Made by a program: the position numbers and the translations under genes
NCBI GenBank assembly: GCA_947034885.2
Contig: OX344750.2
Location: forward strand, 20,392,053 to 20,456,052
Source of the DNA: Thuidium tamariscinum
Taxonomy: Eukaryota > Streptophyta > Bryopsida > Hypnales > Thuidiaceae
Length of the DNA: 64,000 bases
Direction of reading: 5' to 3'
Shown here: piece after piece, positions 1 through 11,507 of the stretch
Position numbering within the stretch: position 1 is the stretch's first letter
Layout: each line of letters opens with the position of its first letter
Notes under the pieces: model-generated
Told to the model about the DNA's origin: nothing
Database searches by the model: none
Seen by the model: only the letters and a program-made list of their open reading frames with translations

Positions 1-918
1 AATTGAATTTGATGATTCATTCATAATAAACATAAACAGTAAGGATCATGGAAATGTATTGAAATGGACGTATCAAGTTTTCAGCAAATCCATAGATTAC
101 TGTAAGAATAAAATGATAATAATTACATCTAGAAGAGTATTATTTCACAAGAATAATCAATCTGTAGACTGGGTTCCAAGTTACAAATAGCAGCTGAATA
201 CATTATCTTGTCAGATAGATGTCTGCAAAATTCTGTTCTTTTGTAAAATGCAACACTCATTTTCCCTAAATCAGCATTTGCCATGGCCTATATCCAAAAA
301 TGAATGGAAGCAAGACGATTACTCTGAAAGTGCTCACATTGTAGAGTAAGAAAATCTAGGATAAAAACTACAGGCTTAACCCCTGAAGGACACTTGCGCA
401 TTTGATCTTTCATTAGTTTTTCATTTTATAATTATATTATATGGTCATATTCGTTCAAATGAGGTTCTCGATGGAGTGTTCAAAGAATCAAAATCGTAAC
501 ATTCAAGTGCACAAAACAGGAAAAAAATATGATTCAATAGATCTGAGGTCCAATGGGCTCCCCAAAATGCGTGAATCTTTTGAAAAATGTGCAAATCTTT
601 AAAAAAAATTCCATCACTGCAAATGTGATGATATTTTGGGTTATGTGTGAATTATATAAAACTTCTACAAATGCGATGTTCCTTATCAAGACTACGTCTT
701 ATTAAGACCAGTAGTTTAATTTTCTAATCAATCTATTAAGAATATTCTAGGAGGTGTTAAACAGTGAAAACTAGTTTATTTTTCTTGAATCGTAGTGGCA
801 AACCACCTAACGCTTAGAAAGAAGTCAATCTTGATTTGGACGTTGTTATGAAAATAAATAAAACAATTCAAGTAGTGCAGTGAAAAAGGAGTAAAGTTCT
901 GAGAAAAATTCGGGCCAC
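1..918. other. AT-rich spacer without a recognisable gene
   Basis: No open frame with protein character is visible. The only structured signal is a lone TTAACCCCTGAAGGACAC at 376, which resembles one end of the TTAA-flanked repeat family found elsewhere in the window. No matching opposite end was found nearby, so it may be a truncated copy. Confidence 0.5.
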
Positions 919-1410
919 CATAACATTCAATAGCAGTGAGAAGAGCTGCCTTCCCGTGGATGAAATGGTGTGGAATATTTCACACCATATCAGTAACTAC
1001 TGATTTTACAGTGCTGGTGGGGCAGGATGTTAGGATCATCGGGTTGGGAGGGCAGGTAGGCTTCGTCAGAAAAATATTTAGGACCCTGTGCACAAGTAGT
1101 ACTTACTGAGTCACTACATGCAGTGAACTAATGTGAGTGATGTTAATGGACTAATTATCCGTTGTAGTCAGTAATTGAAGTATTTAGTATGGACTTAGTT
1201 GGTGGGTGTTTTGTCTGTCAGTTATTGGACCACCTAAGAAAACGCTGATTTTTTTTCCTCCACACAAACCTGAATATTCGGCACCATCAGTAACTATTAA
1301 TTGTCTGACAGACCCGACAGGTTTGGCGCGTTAGCTAGTGGGATGAATTTCGTTCAATGTGTTGCCTTGGGAGGAAAAGGCAGTGTCGGGGAAGGTTACA
1401 GAATGTTATG
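919..1410. mobile_element. Non-autonomous TIR element, CATAACATTC family, copy 1
   Basis: The element begins CATAACATTCAATAGCAGT and ends GAATGTTATG, giving inverted termini. Just inside is a palindrome, GGTGTGGAATATTTCACACC. Length is about 492 bp with no coding capacity. A second copy at 3073-4496 shares the termini and the subterminal palindrome in the opposite orientation, and has the same net length once a nested insertion is removed. No convincing target-site duplication was seen, so the superfamily is open. Confidence 0.7.
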
Positions 1411-1463
1411 ACAAACACATCAATGCCAGTGTTTTATTTGTAAAATTTACGGAGTAAAACTCC

Positions 1464-2805
1464 CATTAGAGAAATTTTGAATCCACAAACAGACCTCTAA
1501 AATGGCCTCAATTGGGGTCCTCAATTGGATTTAAATGCATACTTGTCAAAGAAAGAATAAGTTTTTTTTCCTATTTTCATTCACTTTGATATCATGATGT
1601 TTATAAAGGTACATGTTTTATTTATTGGATAATGGAATATTAGGTACTTCTTGTCATTCAAATTTTAAGTACATCGAGGGATTATTTTATTTGGAGAAGG
1701 ACAAATTTGGTGCAATTAAGTACTAATGGCTCATGTGTTTTTAGTACTATGAGTGAGACTTTCTTTTTTCATAAGATCATTGGTAGTTTGGTACTTCATG
1801 CTCACGATGTTTGCACTATGAAATACCTCTTATTGGACAATTGAACAGTATGTACGGGTGATTGCAAGAAACACTTCACATTTTTGGCTCAAAATGTTGT
1901 TTTTTGGCATAGTACTAGCAGTACTATGTGATCCTGACAGTACAGTACATCTGATGTGGGCCTGCAAATTTCAACCTTCGATTTTGGGCATTTTCAAATC
2001 TGGGCCATCAATGTAGTACTATGCAGTATTATACAGTACTATGGACTACTACAAGTACTTCACAAGCCATAAAGAGTACAAAATAGCAGAAAAAGGGTCT
2101 GTAGACCTTTTTATTTTTAATAATTTAAAAAAAATCAAAAAATTATTTTAAGAAAATCCGTTTTTCTAAACAAAATTACACACACATTGCAAGAAAAAAT
2201 TCCTCTAAAAAAGTTTTTCCTTCTTCGTAGAGTTTGTACAAAGGAAGGTCACTTTGACCCCATGTGGACAATAGAAATTTTACTATTTTTATAAAAACGC
2301 ACCGTCAATCCTTGAAATGTTAGTAGAAATCCAGCTTGTCCAATTTGTGGCTTCAAATTTGGATTTTTGAGTCAAAAATAGGACTAAAACCCCCCGAAAT
2401 GGCTAAGGTAGACAGCCAATCGGGGGCAGTTTAAAAATAGTAAACTAATTTTTTTTAAATTGAAAAAATTAGAAAACACATTAAAAAAATTTGTGCACCT
2501 TCATCCAAATTTCAAGTTGATAGGGCAAACGATGCAAAAGTTATGAGCAAAAAACTACCTGTTGGAGGTCAAGGGGACAAAAAATAGGACAAGTGTTTCT
2601 TGCAATCACCCGTACTTTTGATCATTCAAGTCCTTGGTACTATAAGTGAATTTTTTACATTGACAAATTCAAAAGTACTTGATGAGATTCACACAAGGTA
2701 GCAACACATATTGTGTACTTAGGCTATCAACTCTAGCCTTCAATAAATAGCTTTGCATGTCAATTCTTAAGGGCTTCTTTGAAGGTCCAGACTGTTTTAG
2801 TGCTA
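1464..2805. repeat. ATTAGAG-type TIR element, split by a later insertion
   Basis: Starting at CATTAGAGAAATTTTGA, this sequence matches the reverse complement of 52401-52971 along most of its length. It shares the stretches about a 'tggataatgg' motif, the 'ggagaaggacaaatttggtgc' region and the 'caataaatagctttgcatgtcaattc' region. The match stops at 1851 and resumes at 2616. The extra DNA between is a separate element with its own termini. The right terminus, near 2780-2805, is degraded. Confidence 0.75.
1856..2611. mobile_element. GGGTGATTGC-family MITE, copy 1 (TSD GTAC)
   Basis: Termini are GGGTGATTGCAAGAAACACTT and its exact reverse complement at the right end. The element is flanked on both sides by GTAC (1852-1855 and 2612-2615). 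It is 756 bp and has no coding capacity. The interior is shared with 34167-34896: both carry a 'aaaataggactaaaa' stretch and then a segment with 'gggggca' and 'tttaaaa-tagtaaact'. It lies inside the repeat at 1464-2805; the intact paralogue at 52401-52971 lacks it. Confidence 0.88.
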
Positions 2806-3072
2806 TTTCGACACCAAAGACTGCATTTTGACAATATAGATTCCATTTTCTCCTTACTCAGTTGGTATTGGGGTTAGCACCAAATTTACTTGATTGCATT
2901 TCAATGCACCATCATGACACCATATTCACATGCCCTGAATTTCCTGATGCGGCACTGCCCTACCTAATTGCACTCATAAATAAAACAGATATCTAGGTTA
3001 AACCTTGATCCGAAGCTATTCTCATAATCTAGCAACAAACATTAAAGCGATCACAATTAAAACCGAGGTCAA

Positions 3073-4496
3073 CATAACATTCAATAACGTTCCTGGACGT
3101 TGCCTTTTACTCTCTCAGTTCTCCATCTAAGGGTCTGTTCAGGTTTTCATTCAGAGTACTCCCCTTTTTTGGGAAGGGCAGAACTACCCACCCAACTGAA
3201 CATATTAACCCCTAAAGTCCCAAAGTCCCCTCGGGGGACACTTGGGATTTCGGGCAGGCTCATGTGACTTGAAATTTTGACCTAATTTTTTGAAACTTTT
3301 TTTGAAGATAGGGAATCACATCAGCTTTCTAAAAATATAATTTTTTTTTCAATCGGTGCCTGGGAGTAGAAGTTTTGCCATCCAAAGTCAAAAAAACAGT
3401 TTGGCGGGCAGAAAAAAAAAACCACAAAAAAATGAAAAAAAAATTTTCAATTTTATTTCTGAAAGATTATGTTTTTGTCTACATTTGAAGCTTTGATTCA
3501 TCCTATTTGGACTAATAATGAAAAAGTTATGGACAATCTTGTTTTTCGGGCAATCTAAGCATCTTCTTCAAAAAACAACTTATAGAATTCATTTTTGAAT
3601 GCAATTTTCAATTTTTTTCAATTTTTTTTTCTTGAAAAGGTTAAGTTTGTTTTCAAGAACAATCCTACCGTTGGGATTATGATTTTTTAATTCCATCTAA
3701 AGGCTATTAACAATTTAGTATTTTGTTCAACTTTGGACCTACTTCTACTGAACAATTTTTTTATATGTGAAAATCAAGTTTTGACATTCTGAAATTTTTT
3801 TCCACAACTCTCAACTCAAATTTTCAAGATAAAAAATTTTAACCTTATGGTGTGTAGTGCAAAAAAAATCCACAAATGGCCATCAAAGTCACCTGAAATT
3901 GCAGGCCGTAGTTGAAAAAAACTTTTTTTTTCAACTTCAAATGCTAATATCTTCCAATCCGTACGGTCAAACTTCATGAAATTTTTACCACATGATTTGA
4001 GACAAGTGAAGTACAAGATCCTATGGTTAGATTCTAAGAAAAAAAGTTTTTTTAGGTTTCTTGAGTGATTGCAGCAGAAATAGCAGTTTTCAGTGGTTTC
4101 AGAGCCAGAAAATGCCTTGGTAACTTAGGGGTTAAATAGTAAAGCAGTTTGCATCTGCGGTGATCATGTCAGGCAATGTAAAGAAGTTCCATTTCTGAAT
4201 GAAGGAGGAAAAAAAAATTCACCCACCCACTTCCCAACTACACCCACCCATTGAGTAATTCCATTAACTTATACTACCGGCCAACTAAATCAAATGACGT
4301 ATTTAATATCATTCAATTCACTGAATACTTATGCCCCTGACACCACACAATGACAATGAACCATGGTCTACCCGAGCTTATTTGCTTCCTCATCCCTGCA
4401 TTAGTGATTACTGATTTCAGACAAATTGGTGTGGAATATTCCACACCATTCCATCCAGGAGGAGGCAACTCTCTCAACTGCTATAGAATGTTATGA
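3073..4496. mobile_element. CATAACATTC-family element, copy 2, carrying a nested element
   Basis: The left end is CATAACATTCAATA and the right end is CTATAGAATGTTATG. The palindrome GGTGTGGAATATTCCACACC lies near the right end. Read in reverse complement it parallels copy 1 at 919-1410. It contains the complete TTAA-flanked element at 3209-4131. Subtracting that insertion and one TTAA leaves about 497 bp, close to the 492 bp of copy 1. Confidence 0.72.
3209..4131. mobile_element. TTAA-flanked MITE, copy A (nested)
   Basis: TTAA at 3205-3208 and 4132-4135 bracket a 923-bp sequence starting CCCCTAAAGTCC and ending CTTAGGGG. Read backwards it matches 22660-23580 throughout, including the subterminal GTCCCC-GGGGAC palindrome, the 'atcatatggt' and 'gaccgta' region, and poly-A/T tracts. 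It has no real gene. Frames of about 60 codons in it are by-products of low complexity. Confidence 0.85.
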
Positions 4497-6330
4497 ACTT
4501 CCAGATGCAGAAGTGAACATCAAGTCTGAAAATTAAAATTAAAAATTAATTAGTTTTTTTAAAACTCTCATGATACACAAGCAGACAATGATAAAATCAA
4601 AGTGACTATAAACAAGTCCAATCTACGTATCAAGAAATTAAACATGAATACGAAATTCGAACTCACAATGAAGATACAAAAGTAGAGTAGATAATCTTGC
4701 AATTCTCCAAATACACAATGGAGCATTAATTTTTTTAAACAATAATTTTAAGAGGTAATCAATACTAGATGAAGAGTTTTACAAGGCAACAGTGAAAGTT
4801 GAAGCATTTCAGATAAGGAAAGTCTAGTGTTAATAATAGGTGTTTTTATAATTATCACTCTAAGAATTTGTAATTTTTTCAAATGGTCACTCATAATTCT
4901 CAAACAAATTGCATTCATATCCACTTTCATTTGCTAACAATTTAGTATAGGAATTTTTTTCCCAATTTGAGTTTAAAGATATTGGATCTCAAAAAGTATA
5001 TGTTTCTAGGTTATAATACTTTATTTCTAATGAGTGCAAACTCTATTCCATCATAGAAATTTACTTTTGTCATTGGTGGTTGTATTAAGTTGGTTGTTGA
5101 TGATGAATCATCAAATATAGGAATTGGAAGGCATGGCTTATGCATTTTTTTGAGCTACGGCTAGAGGTTCGCCAGTTTTTTTTCATTATAGTGTAAATAT
5201 ATAACCCAAATAGACAAAATTAGTTTGAAACATTAAAAAATAAGGTCCCCATCTTGCATCTTGCACTTGGTTATTATATAAGCAATTTTTCAAAATCTAG
5301 TTGTTTCCATTTATCAATTAATTAGCTAGATGCTCACTCCAACTAAATCAATACATATTTGTTTTTGATAACATAAGATTATAACATTTACCAAAAAAAT
5401 TTGAACCTACATAACATTTGCATATTCAATATTCAAATAGAAATTTCTTTAGTGCATTGAAATATCTTATAATTTGCCTACTAAGAATAAATAAAAATTT
5501 AGAAATCTATCAATAGAAACTTTTAGAATAAAAAAATGGTGATTTAGGTGTTCATACTTAATTCCTACTTTCTTTTCATAACCAAAGTGAATTTTTGCAT
5601 TTTTTGCAAGCTCTTATTAATGCAATTCTTGACATTATTTTATGAAATTTTTATGAATAGCAAGGATTTCTTCTAGCTTTTCTAATAAGTCAATCATCAA
5701 AAGATAAAAGCTTGCAATTAGAAATTCAGTTTTTTCTCACTATTTTCCTAAAATTTTAGGCAAGTAGGAAGATGCTTTTAAGAAATTTAAAAAATAAAAA
5801 AAATTGTTATACAATAGAATGATCTTTACACCTATAAGAATATTTCTTACTCAATCTATTATAATGATTGAAGTACAAGGTTTGAGAAGTTTTGACTTAA
5901 TCATCAACAATTATAAAATGTCATCCGAAAACTAAATGTAAAGTGTTTTGGAACTAATTTCCAATTTAAAAAAGGTTTAGGATTATGATGGGTTTTCACC
6001 ATTAGAATTGCCATACTTCAATTTCATGTTAGATTCATTAGCACTTTAGTTTTTCCTATTATCTTACACATCCTTTTACAATATGGTAATTTCAACAATA
6101 AAAACAAAGTTTTTTTTCTTGAAGATTTGTTTGTGGATTCCCTACGTAAGTTTCTAACAAAATATTAAAATCCCCAAGTAGAATATGAAAAATGAAGATG
6201 CTAAGAAACAAGCCTCTAAAATTGGTGGGGAAGTCGACATTCAAGTTACATATAAAGATGAATCAATTATTTGTTGCAAAATAGATCAAAAATTCTAGAC
6301 CAATTTACTTTGTTTCTACAATTTGTGGCA
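4497..6330. other. AT-rich spacer, nothing recognised
   Basis: This is very AT-rich sequence with many homopolymer runs and stops in all frames. I see no gene, no terminal repeats and no RNA gene. Confidence 0.5.
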
Positions 6331-7008
6331 GATTCGCTCAAAGAACTTTAGGGGTCATCACTCTCTTGAACTGAGGCACCTTCAATCCGCTGTTGATGAA
6401 AAATTGATGCTACAGCGGCCCTGGTACAATTGTGAAGAGCCAGTGGCTAATTTTAAGAGGTGTTTACCTCCTTATTAACGCATCAGACATGGCAGTATGG
6501 AACTACATAGACGTACCGAGTAAATAGCGTGCATAACAGTACGGCTTTACATAGCAATATAGAGTACACAATGAGTTTGTTCCTTACGATATGGTGAGAA
6601 AACAGGAAGGAATAAGGTAATATTAAAGAGGTCTGGGTACACCTCCCTCTCCCGGAAGCATCGTCAACAACCTGGTTACTACGTATTATTGAATGACACC
6701 AACCTGCGTCAATGATCCACCTAGGGTAGAAAACAGTATGTAGAAAAACAGTGGAAAAAGGCGACATTCACGAGCAGGATGACTACAACAGACCTCCAGT
6801 TAATTCACTACCCGAGCAAGTGATCATGACAGAAATTAAGGTACCCACAGAAATTTGAATTACATGGCTCGGCTGGTCAGCGTAAGTGTTAAGAGCAAAA
6901 CGTCCATTCGCGAATGTGAAACGTGACTTCCTTTCCAATGAACATACACATGGCCTGCGCCATAAAATGGAAACACTAGAACCGCGGAAAAGCCCCACTC
7001 TAATACTT
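6331..7008. other. 3' flank of RPS4
   Basis: Base composition is less AT-rich than the spacer to the left. The stretch directly after the RPS4 stop should hold its 3' UTR and polyadenylation region. The part around 6350-6470 is more complex, with a short GATGA-rich segment, but does not form a convincing box C/D RNA. No protein-coding feature is supported. Confidence 0.4.
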
Positions 7009-9033
7009 CTAGGCGGCAGCCTTAAGAGCCTGGGTACGTTTCTTGGCCTCCTCAACAATGGAAAGTTTGATACCCTTGCCGCGAGGCAAGGTGACCCAGG
7101 GTTTGGCACCCTGTCCCACAGTGAACACGTTACCCAGACGAGTGGCAAACTGCTGCCCAGTGGCATCGGTCACGTGGATGATGTCGAAGCTTCCTTTGTG
7201 CTTCTCACGATGTTGAATCACACCAATACGCCCTCTGTTGCGCCCACCGGTCACGATGACGATGTTACCAATGTCGAACTTGATGAACTCCACCACCTTT
7301 CCGGTCTCCAGGTTGATCTTGACGGTGTCGTTCGCCTTGATAAGGGGGTCTGGGTACCTGTCATTCAGAGATTCATATTATGAAAGGGATCACATAAAGA
7401 ACCTCAGAAAAAAGTCCACTAAAGGGCAATAAACAGAAAATGTAGTTGGAGAAAGTCAAAAGAGCGTTAAGGTAATAATGTAAATACCTAATGGTGCGAC
7501 CATCGAAAGTGGTAATGTGTGGGACGCCCTTGTCTCCAAATTGAGCGGCCCTGACCTTGCACAACTTGTACTGCAAGAATCGAATACATATTCAGATGAT
7601 TGAAGCAATTCCAAAAATTACAATTTTTAACCCGTTCACTAGAAACCCCAAGATTCAGATGAAATGGACTTATAATTGCAAATTGAAATTTGGCCAAAAG
7701 CAAAACCAGTACCAAAGAAAAATTCACAACAACAGAATGCGAAATCCAAAAGAGTCCTCGCAAAGCGACGACGGTTTCAAGGACTAAAATCTACTCAAAA
7801 TAGATGCATTAGGTGCATCAATGAAGTACATACCTTAGCCTCTTCAGCGCTGATATGGTGTAGGGTGAAGCGACCTTTGTTGTCGTACAACAAACGGAAG
7901 TTCTCGTTTGTCTTCGCAATAGATATCACATCTGATCAAAAGAAACGAAACGAATCAGGAAGATTTGGTAGGCAGACAGAGATAGTGTGTATAAGAGAAG
8001 AAATCTCTTCAACGATTGATCTAACGCTACACTGAGATAAAACACCAATACTCAGTGAATGATTACCGACAATGTCAAACCCAAAATTATCAATGAGAAG
8101 AGAAAACAGCCAGGGAAGAAAAATGCGGGAAGGACGGGGAAAAAAATTACCCATAAACCCGGCAGGGTAGCACTTATCAGTGCGGACCTTGCCATCGATG
8201 GAAATAAGACGTTGCATGACAATTGCAACCACTTCACGGTAAGTCAATGCATATTTCAGCCTGTTCCTCAACATCACCACCAAGGGCAAGCATTCCCTCT
8301 CCTTGTGGGGTCCTGGAGATGGCTTAGGGGCCTGAAATCAAATGGACATAACAAATACTAAATTGTAGTCCAAAGAGCTTTAAATCTTGGTAGACTAACC
8401 AAATGACACTTGAAAGTTAGTTAGTGAAGAGGTCGCACTCGAAAACCCTAAACTGCATGTCGGAATATCAACACATAAACTGTATAGTACAAAAAAATCC
8501 ACAAGCAAGGGGATTGAAAAGCGAGAGATCTCGAAGAACCCAGGGAAGACAGTAAGGTAAGTTGCATTCTAAAATATTTGATCATTCTGTTACGTCGCTG
8601 ATAAAACCCTAGACTTCTGGTCGAAAATAAAACCGAGAAATTAGGTCAGAAGGTGGACTTACAAAGGCACCGCCCAACTTGTCAAGCATCCAATGCCTGG
8701 GAGCATTGAGCCTCTTCAAATGCTTCTTCAAACCACGAGCCTGTCAAAGACCAAACAGAGCAACGCTTAGGGCCGAATTTTTTACGAAACAGTGGCACGT
8801 CCAATCCTTGAACTGTCCGTCTATGAAGGAACGACTTGCGCGCAATGCAAGTAGCAGAAGAGGCAACGTCTTTTTCTCCCACAAAACGCGCACGAATACG
8901 CCCCAATCTATCCAAACCCTAAAAACGTCTCATGACCAAAAGATAGACCTAAGAGTTTCCAAATCGCTGGAAAAAAATGCTGAAAAACAGGCATTAAATT
9001 TTCGACTCTGGAGAGGAAGGGCAAGCTCACCAT
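7009..9033 (-). CDS. RPS4: 40S ribosomal protein S4 (eS4), six coding exons
   Basis: Structural protein of the small cytosolic ribosomal subunit. Coding exons on the minus strand are 9031-9033 (ATG only), 8663-8740, 8151-8331, 7834-7931, 7488-7570 and 7009-7357. All introns are GT-AG and the phases join to 263 residues, the usual length for plant eS4. The N-terminal segment reads [20 protein letters not shown]. Residues about 28-88 include the S4-type RNA-binding part ([28 protein letters not shown]). [13 protein letters not shown] marks the central S4e domain. A KOW-like segment ([22 protein letters not shown]) and the C-terminal domain ([26 protein letters not shown]) follow. An intron directly after the ATG codon is known in plant RPS4 genes. 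No disruption is seen, so the gene looks functional. The exon junctions are my reading of splice sites plus family alignment. Confidence 0.97.
8443..8922. promoter_or_regulatory. Three telobox motifs in RPS4 introns 1 and 2
   Basis: AAACCCTAA occurs at 8443-8451, AAACCCTAG at 8604-8612 and AAACCCTAA at 8914-8922. The last is in intron 1, the first two in intron 2. AAACCCTA (telobox) is an established element near plant ribosomal-protein genes that boosts expression in dividing cells and can recruit Polycomb factors. Its role here is inferred from position. Confidence 0.5.
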
Positions 9034-9160
9034 GGTTGCTGGCGACGAGTAGAGCGATCAGCACGGCGGAGAGGCGGGCACAGCTCCGGCGTGAGGCTGG
9101 CAAGCTTGAAAGGGAGCTCAACCTCTGCGGCTCCTTGCCCTAGTAGATCCGCGCTCATGG
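9034..9160 (-). promoter_or_regulatory. RPS4 5' leader
   Basis: The 120 bp upstream of the RPS4 ATG is GC-rich and pyrimidine-rich on the coding strand, as expected for a ribosomal-protein leader. An upstream ATG at 9156-9158 opens an out-of-frame reading frame. It would matter only if transcription starts further upstream. No TATA box was identified. Confidence 0.45.
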
Positions 9161-9292
9161 ATGAATGAAAGTTACTAAGATCATTTTCTCGTTATCCGAA
9201 TGAATGGGATCGTCGCCCTCAGGGCCGGTGGCTAATAAGAGCACCTGCTCCAGGACGAGAGAACTAAACTTACACGAACACCAAACTTTTAA

Positions 9293-11196
9293 CCCCTCAA
9301 GGCCCAAGGCCTTGCTTATCAAGCCTTATAAGTCTACGTGTTTATAAGGTATGAAAATTTCAATCTTATAATCTTGTGTTGTATATGTTATAGATGATGT
9401 GGATCAAATTTGGATTCATCTCGGCACACACATTGCAAGATTATAATGTTCTAATGTTGAAAAAAGATGATGACATTTTTCTAAAAAAACACATTTGGAG
9501 GTGAAATTTGAATTCTAAACCTACTCAAATGAAAAAATTTTAAACTACAAAGTCCTTCAAAACCAACATACAAACACACTGGTGAAATAAAATGTCATTC
9601 ATTTGACTCATTATGTTTGCAAAATGACCTTGAAATAGCAAAAAAATAGCAAAAAGGATGCTACAAACACATCTATGATTGTACTTCCTTCTAATAAAAT
9701 GCTTTTCAATCATTCATAACTTCTTGGATTGATATGAAATTTTAGCCACACAAAATAGACTTGAATGCACAACTTTTCCAAAAAAAATAATTTAGAAACC
9801 TACACCATATGAAGAAGAAAGAAGCTCGTAAAGTTCACTCTAATCCAAAAATGTGTTGTTTTATAACTTTGAATTGCTCCCAAACATTCAAAAGGACTTA
9901 TATTGCCATAGAAATTTAACCACAATAACTAGACTTCTAGAGGAACACACTTCAACAAACTTTATTGAAAATAAACATTGAATGAATGACATACAAGCCT
10001 TTGAAGTTGTAGCAATCAATTGCAGTTTGGTGAACTCAAATTAAACCTATGAACTTCAATTGGCTTCCCCAAAAAAAATTCTTCTTGGATTGATTTGAAA
10101 AATTTGCCATACAAACAAGACTAGGTTGCACAACTTTTCCAACAAGTTTTATTGAATGCAAAAGTTATAACACATTGAATTGAGCTCCCAAGCTTTGGAA
10201 GACTACTTTTAAGCCCCTTAGGCATTGAAGAGCTAAGCTTTGTTAGTGTTGGATTCAAGGTATGGGCATCATCACAACACTCTAAATGACTCGTTCTATA
10301 TATTATTATTTTTTATTGGTGTAAAAGTTGAACCTCTAATGATTATCATTTAAAGCCTATCAAAAAATTCTTTTGTTAGACACAATAAAATTTGAGTTTG
10401 AAAATTTGACAACTAAAATAGAGTCCATTGAAAACAAGATGAAAGACAAAAAAGAAATGTTTTTCTAATACATCCTAGCTTTGGGGCACTCATCCATTCT
10501 TTTCTAAAAAAAAAAGTAAGTGTAGCTCAATAGATATTGGATTTCCTATCAAATATCATTCTCAACTAGAATAATTCAAGGGCATATCTTCTACCTAGCT
10601 AGTTATCATTCTATCCATTGTATTGCAAACATTTGTGCATTTTTTTTTAACAATACTTGAGTTTTAAAACCTCTTTTCTCATACATGCATTGCATCATCA
10701 TAAAGTAGACATTTTCTCAAAATTGTTTGTCTATAGCCAAATCCTTTATTTTCAAGTACTAACATCATGACAATTTGAAATAAAACTCAAAACATCCAAA
10801 TTTCTATAAGAAGTCAATTGTAGGCCTCACTTGTGCCCATCCCAAAAACAAGACAATGAATTGCAAGTTAGTGAGGATGCAATAGGCTTCTATAGCCCAA
10901 TGACATGTGTGATTGCTTTCATCCAATGAACTTAAGACAAGAAATTACATATTAAACTTCAACTTTTGCCAAGACATATAAAAACATCACTCTAAACTTC
11001 CAAAAATTTGTGATACATAGTACAATGAGATTGCGACAAGGCCATTTGTAGTGGCACAACACCTTCTCAAAACAACAAATTGAGAGTTTGGTCATTTTAG
11101 CCGAAAAATTCCTTTAAAAAATTTCATACAAATTTAGTTGCCAATTAGACCATCCAGAGTGACAGATATAAAGTTTTAGGCTTTGCCCTCTAAGGG
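9293..11196. mobile_element. TTAA-flanked long element, copy D
   Basis: TTAA at 9289-9292 and 11197-11200 flank 1904 bp starting CCCCTCAAGGCCCAAGGC and ending GCTTTGCCCTCTAAGGG. The termini are imperfect inverted repeats of each other. The ends resemble the other TTAA-flanked copies, but the interior does not visibly match the 0.92-kb subfamily. The interior is AT-rich with no long frame, so no transposase is present. It sits about 260 bp upstream of the RPS4 ATG. Confidence 0.62.
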
Positions 11197-11245
11197 TTAA
11201 CGAATTGAAGCTTACATCAACAATAGAATGCAAATCTGGTAACAA

Positions 11246-11507
11246 TTGAGTTATTTGTAAAGTCCCCCCACTTCGGGCATGACTTTTTTTGAAGTTGAAA
11301 AGGCAACTATAGTTGAAGCGTCAAACTTTTTTGCAAGATACGTATGTCACACAACTTCAAAAGTGGGGACCAAACTTTTTTAGGCACCATTTTGATGGAA
11401 AAATAAGTTTCATACCCACTTTTATTTTGACTTTTTTAACTCAACTGACTTTTTCACAAAACTCATGGGTTTAAACCCCAGTTTAGGATACTTTACAAAT
11501 AACTCAA
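11246..11507. mobile_element. Short MITE with 18-bp perfect termini
   Basis: TTGAGTTATTTGTAAAGT at 11246-11263 has its exact reverse complement at 11490-11507. The 262-bp body is non-coding. The target-site duplication is not clear, and I found no second copy in this window. Confidence 0.6.

Noticed and set aside
6331..6470. Possible box C/D snoRNA near GATGA motifs
   Set aside because: A C-like box is present, but no correctly placed CTGA D box or terminal stem is found on either strand.
6783..7383. Frames of 127 and 165 codons over the RPS4 last exon
   Set aside because: They are in other frames or on the opposite strand of a confidently read ribosomal-protein exon.
8679..9143. 154-codon plus-strand frame opposite RPS4 exons 1-2
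   Set aside because: It overlaps RPS4 leader, exon 2 and intron 1 on the opposite strand and shows no domain.
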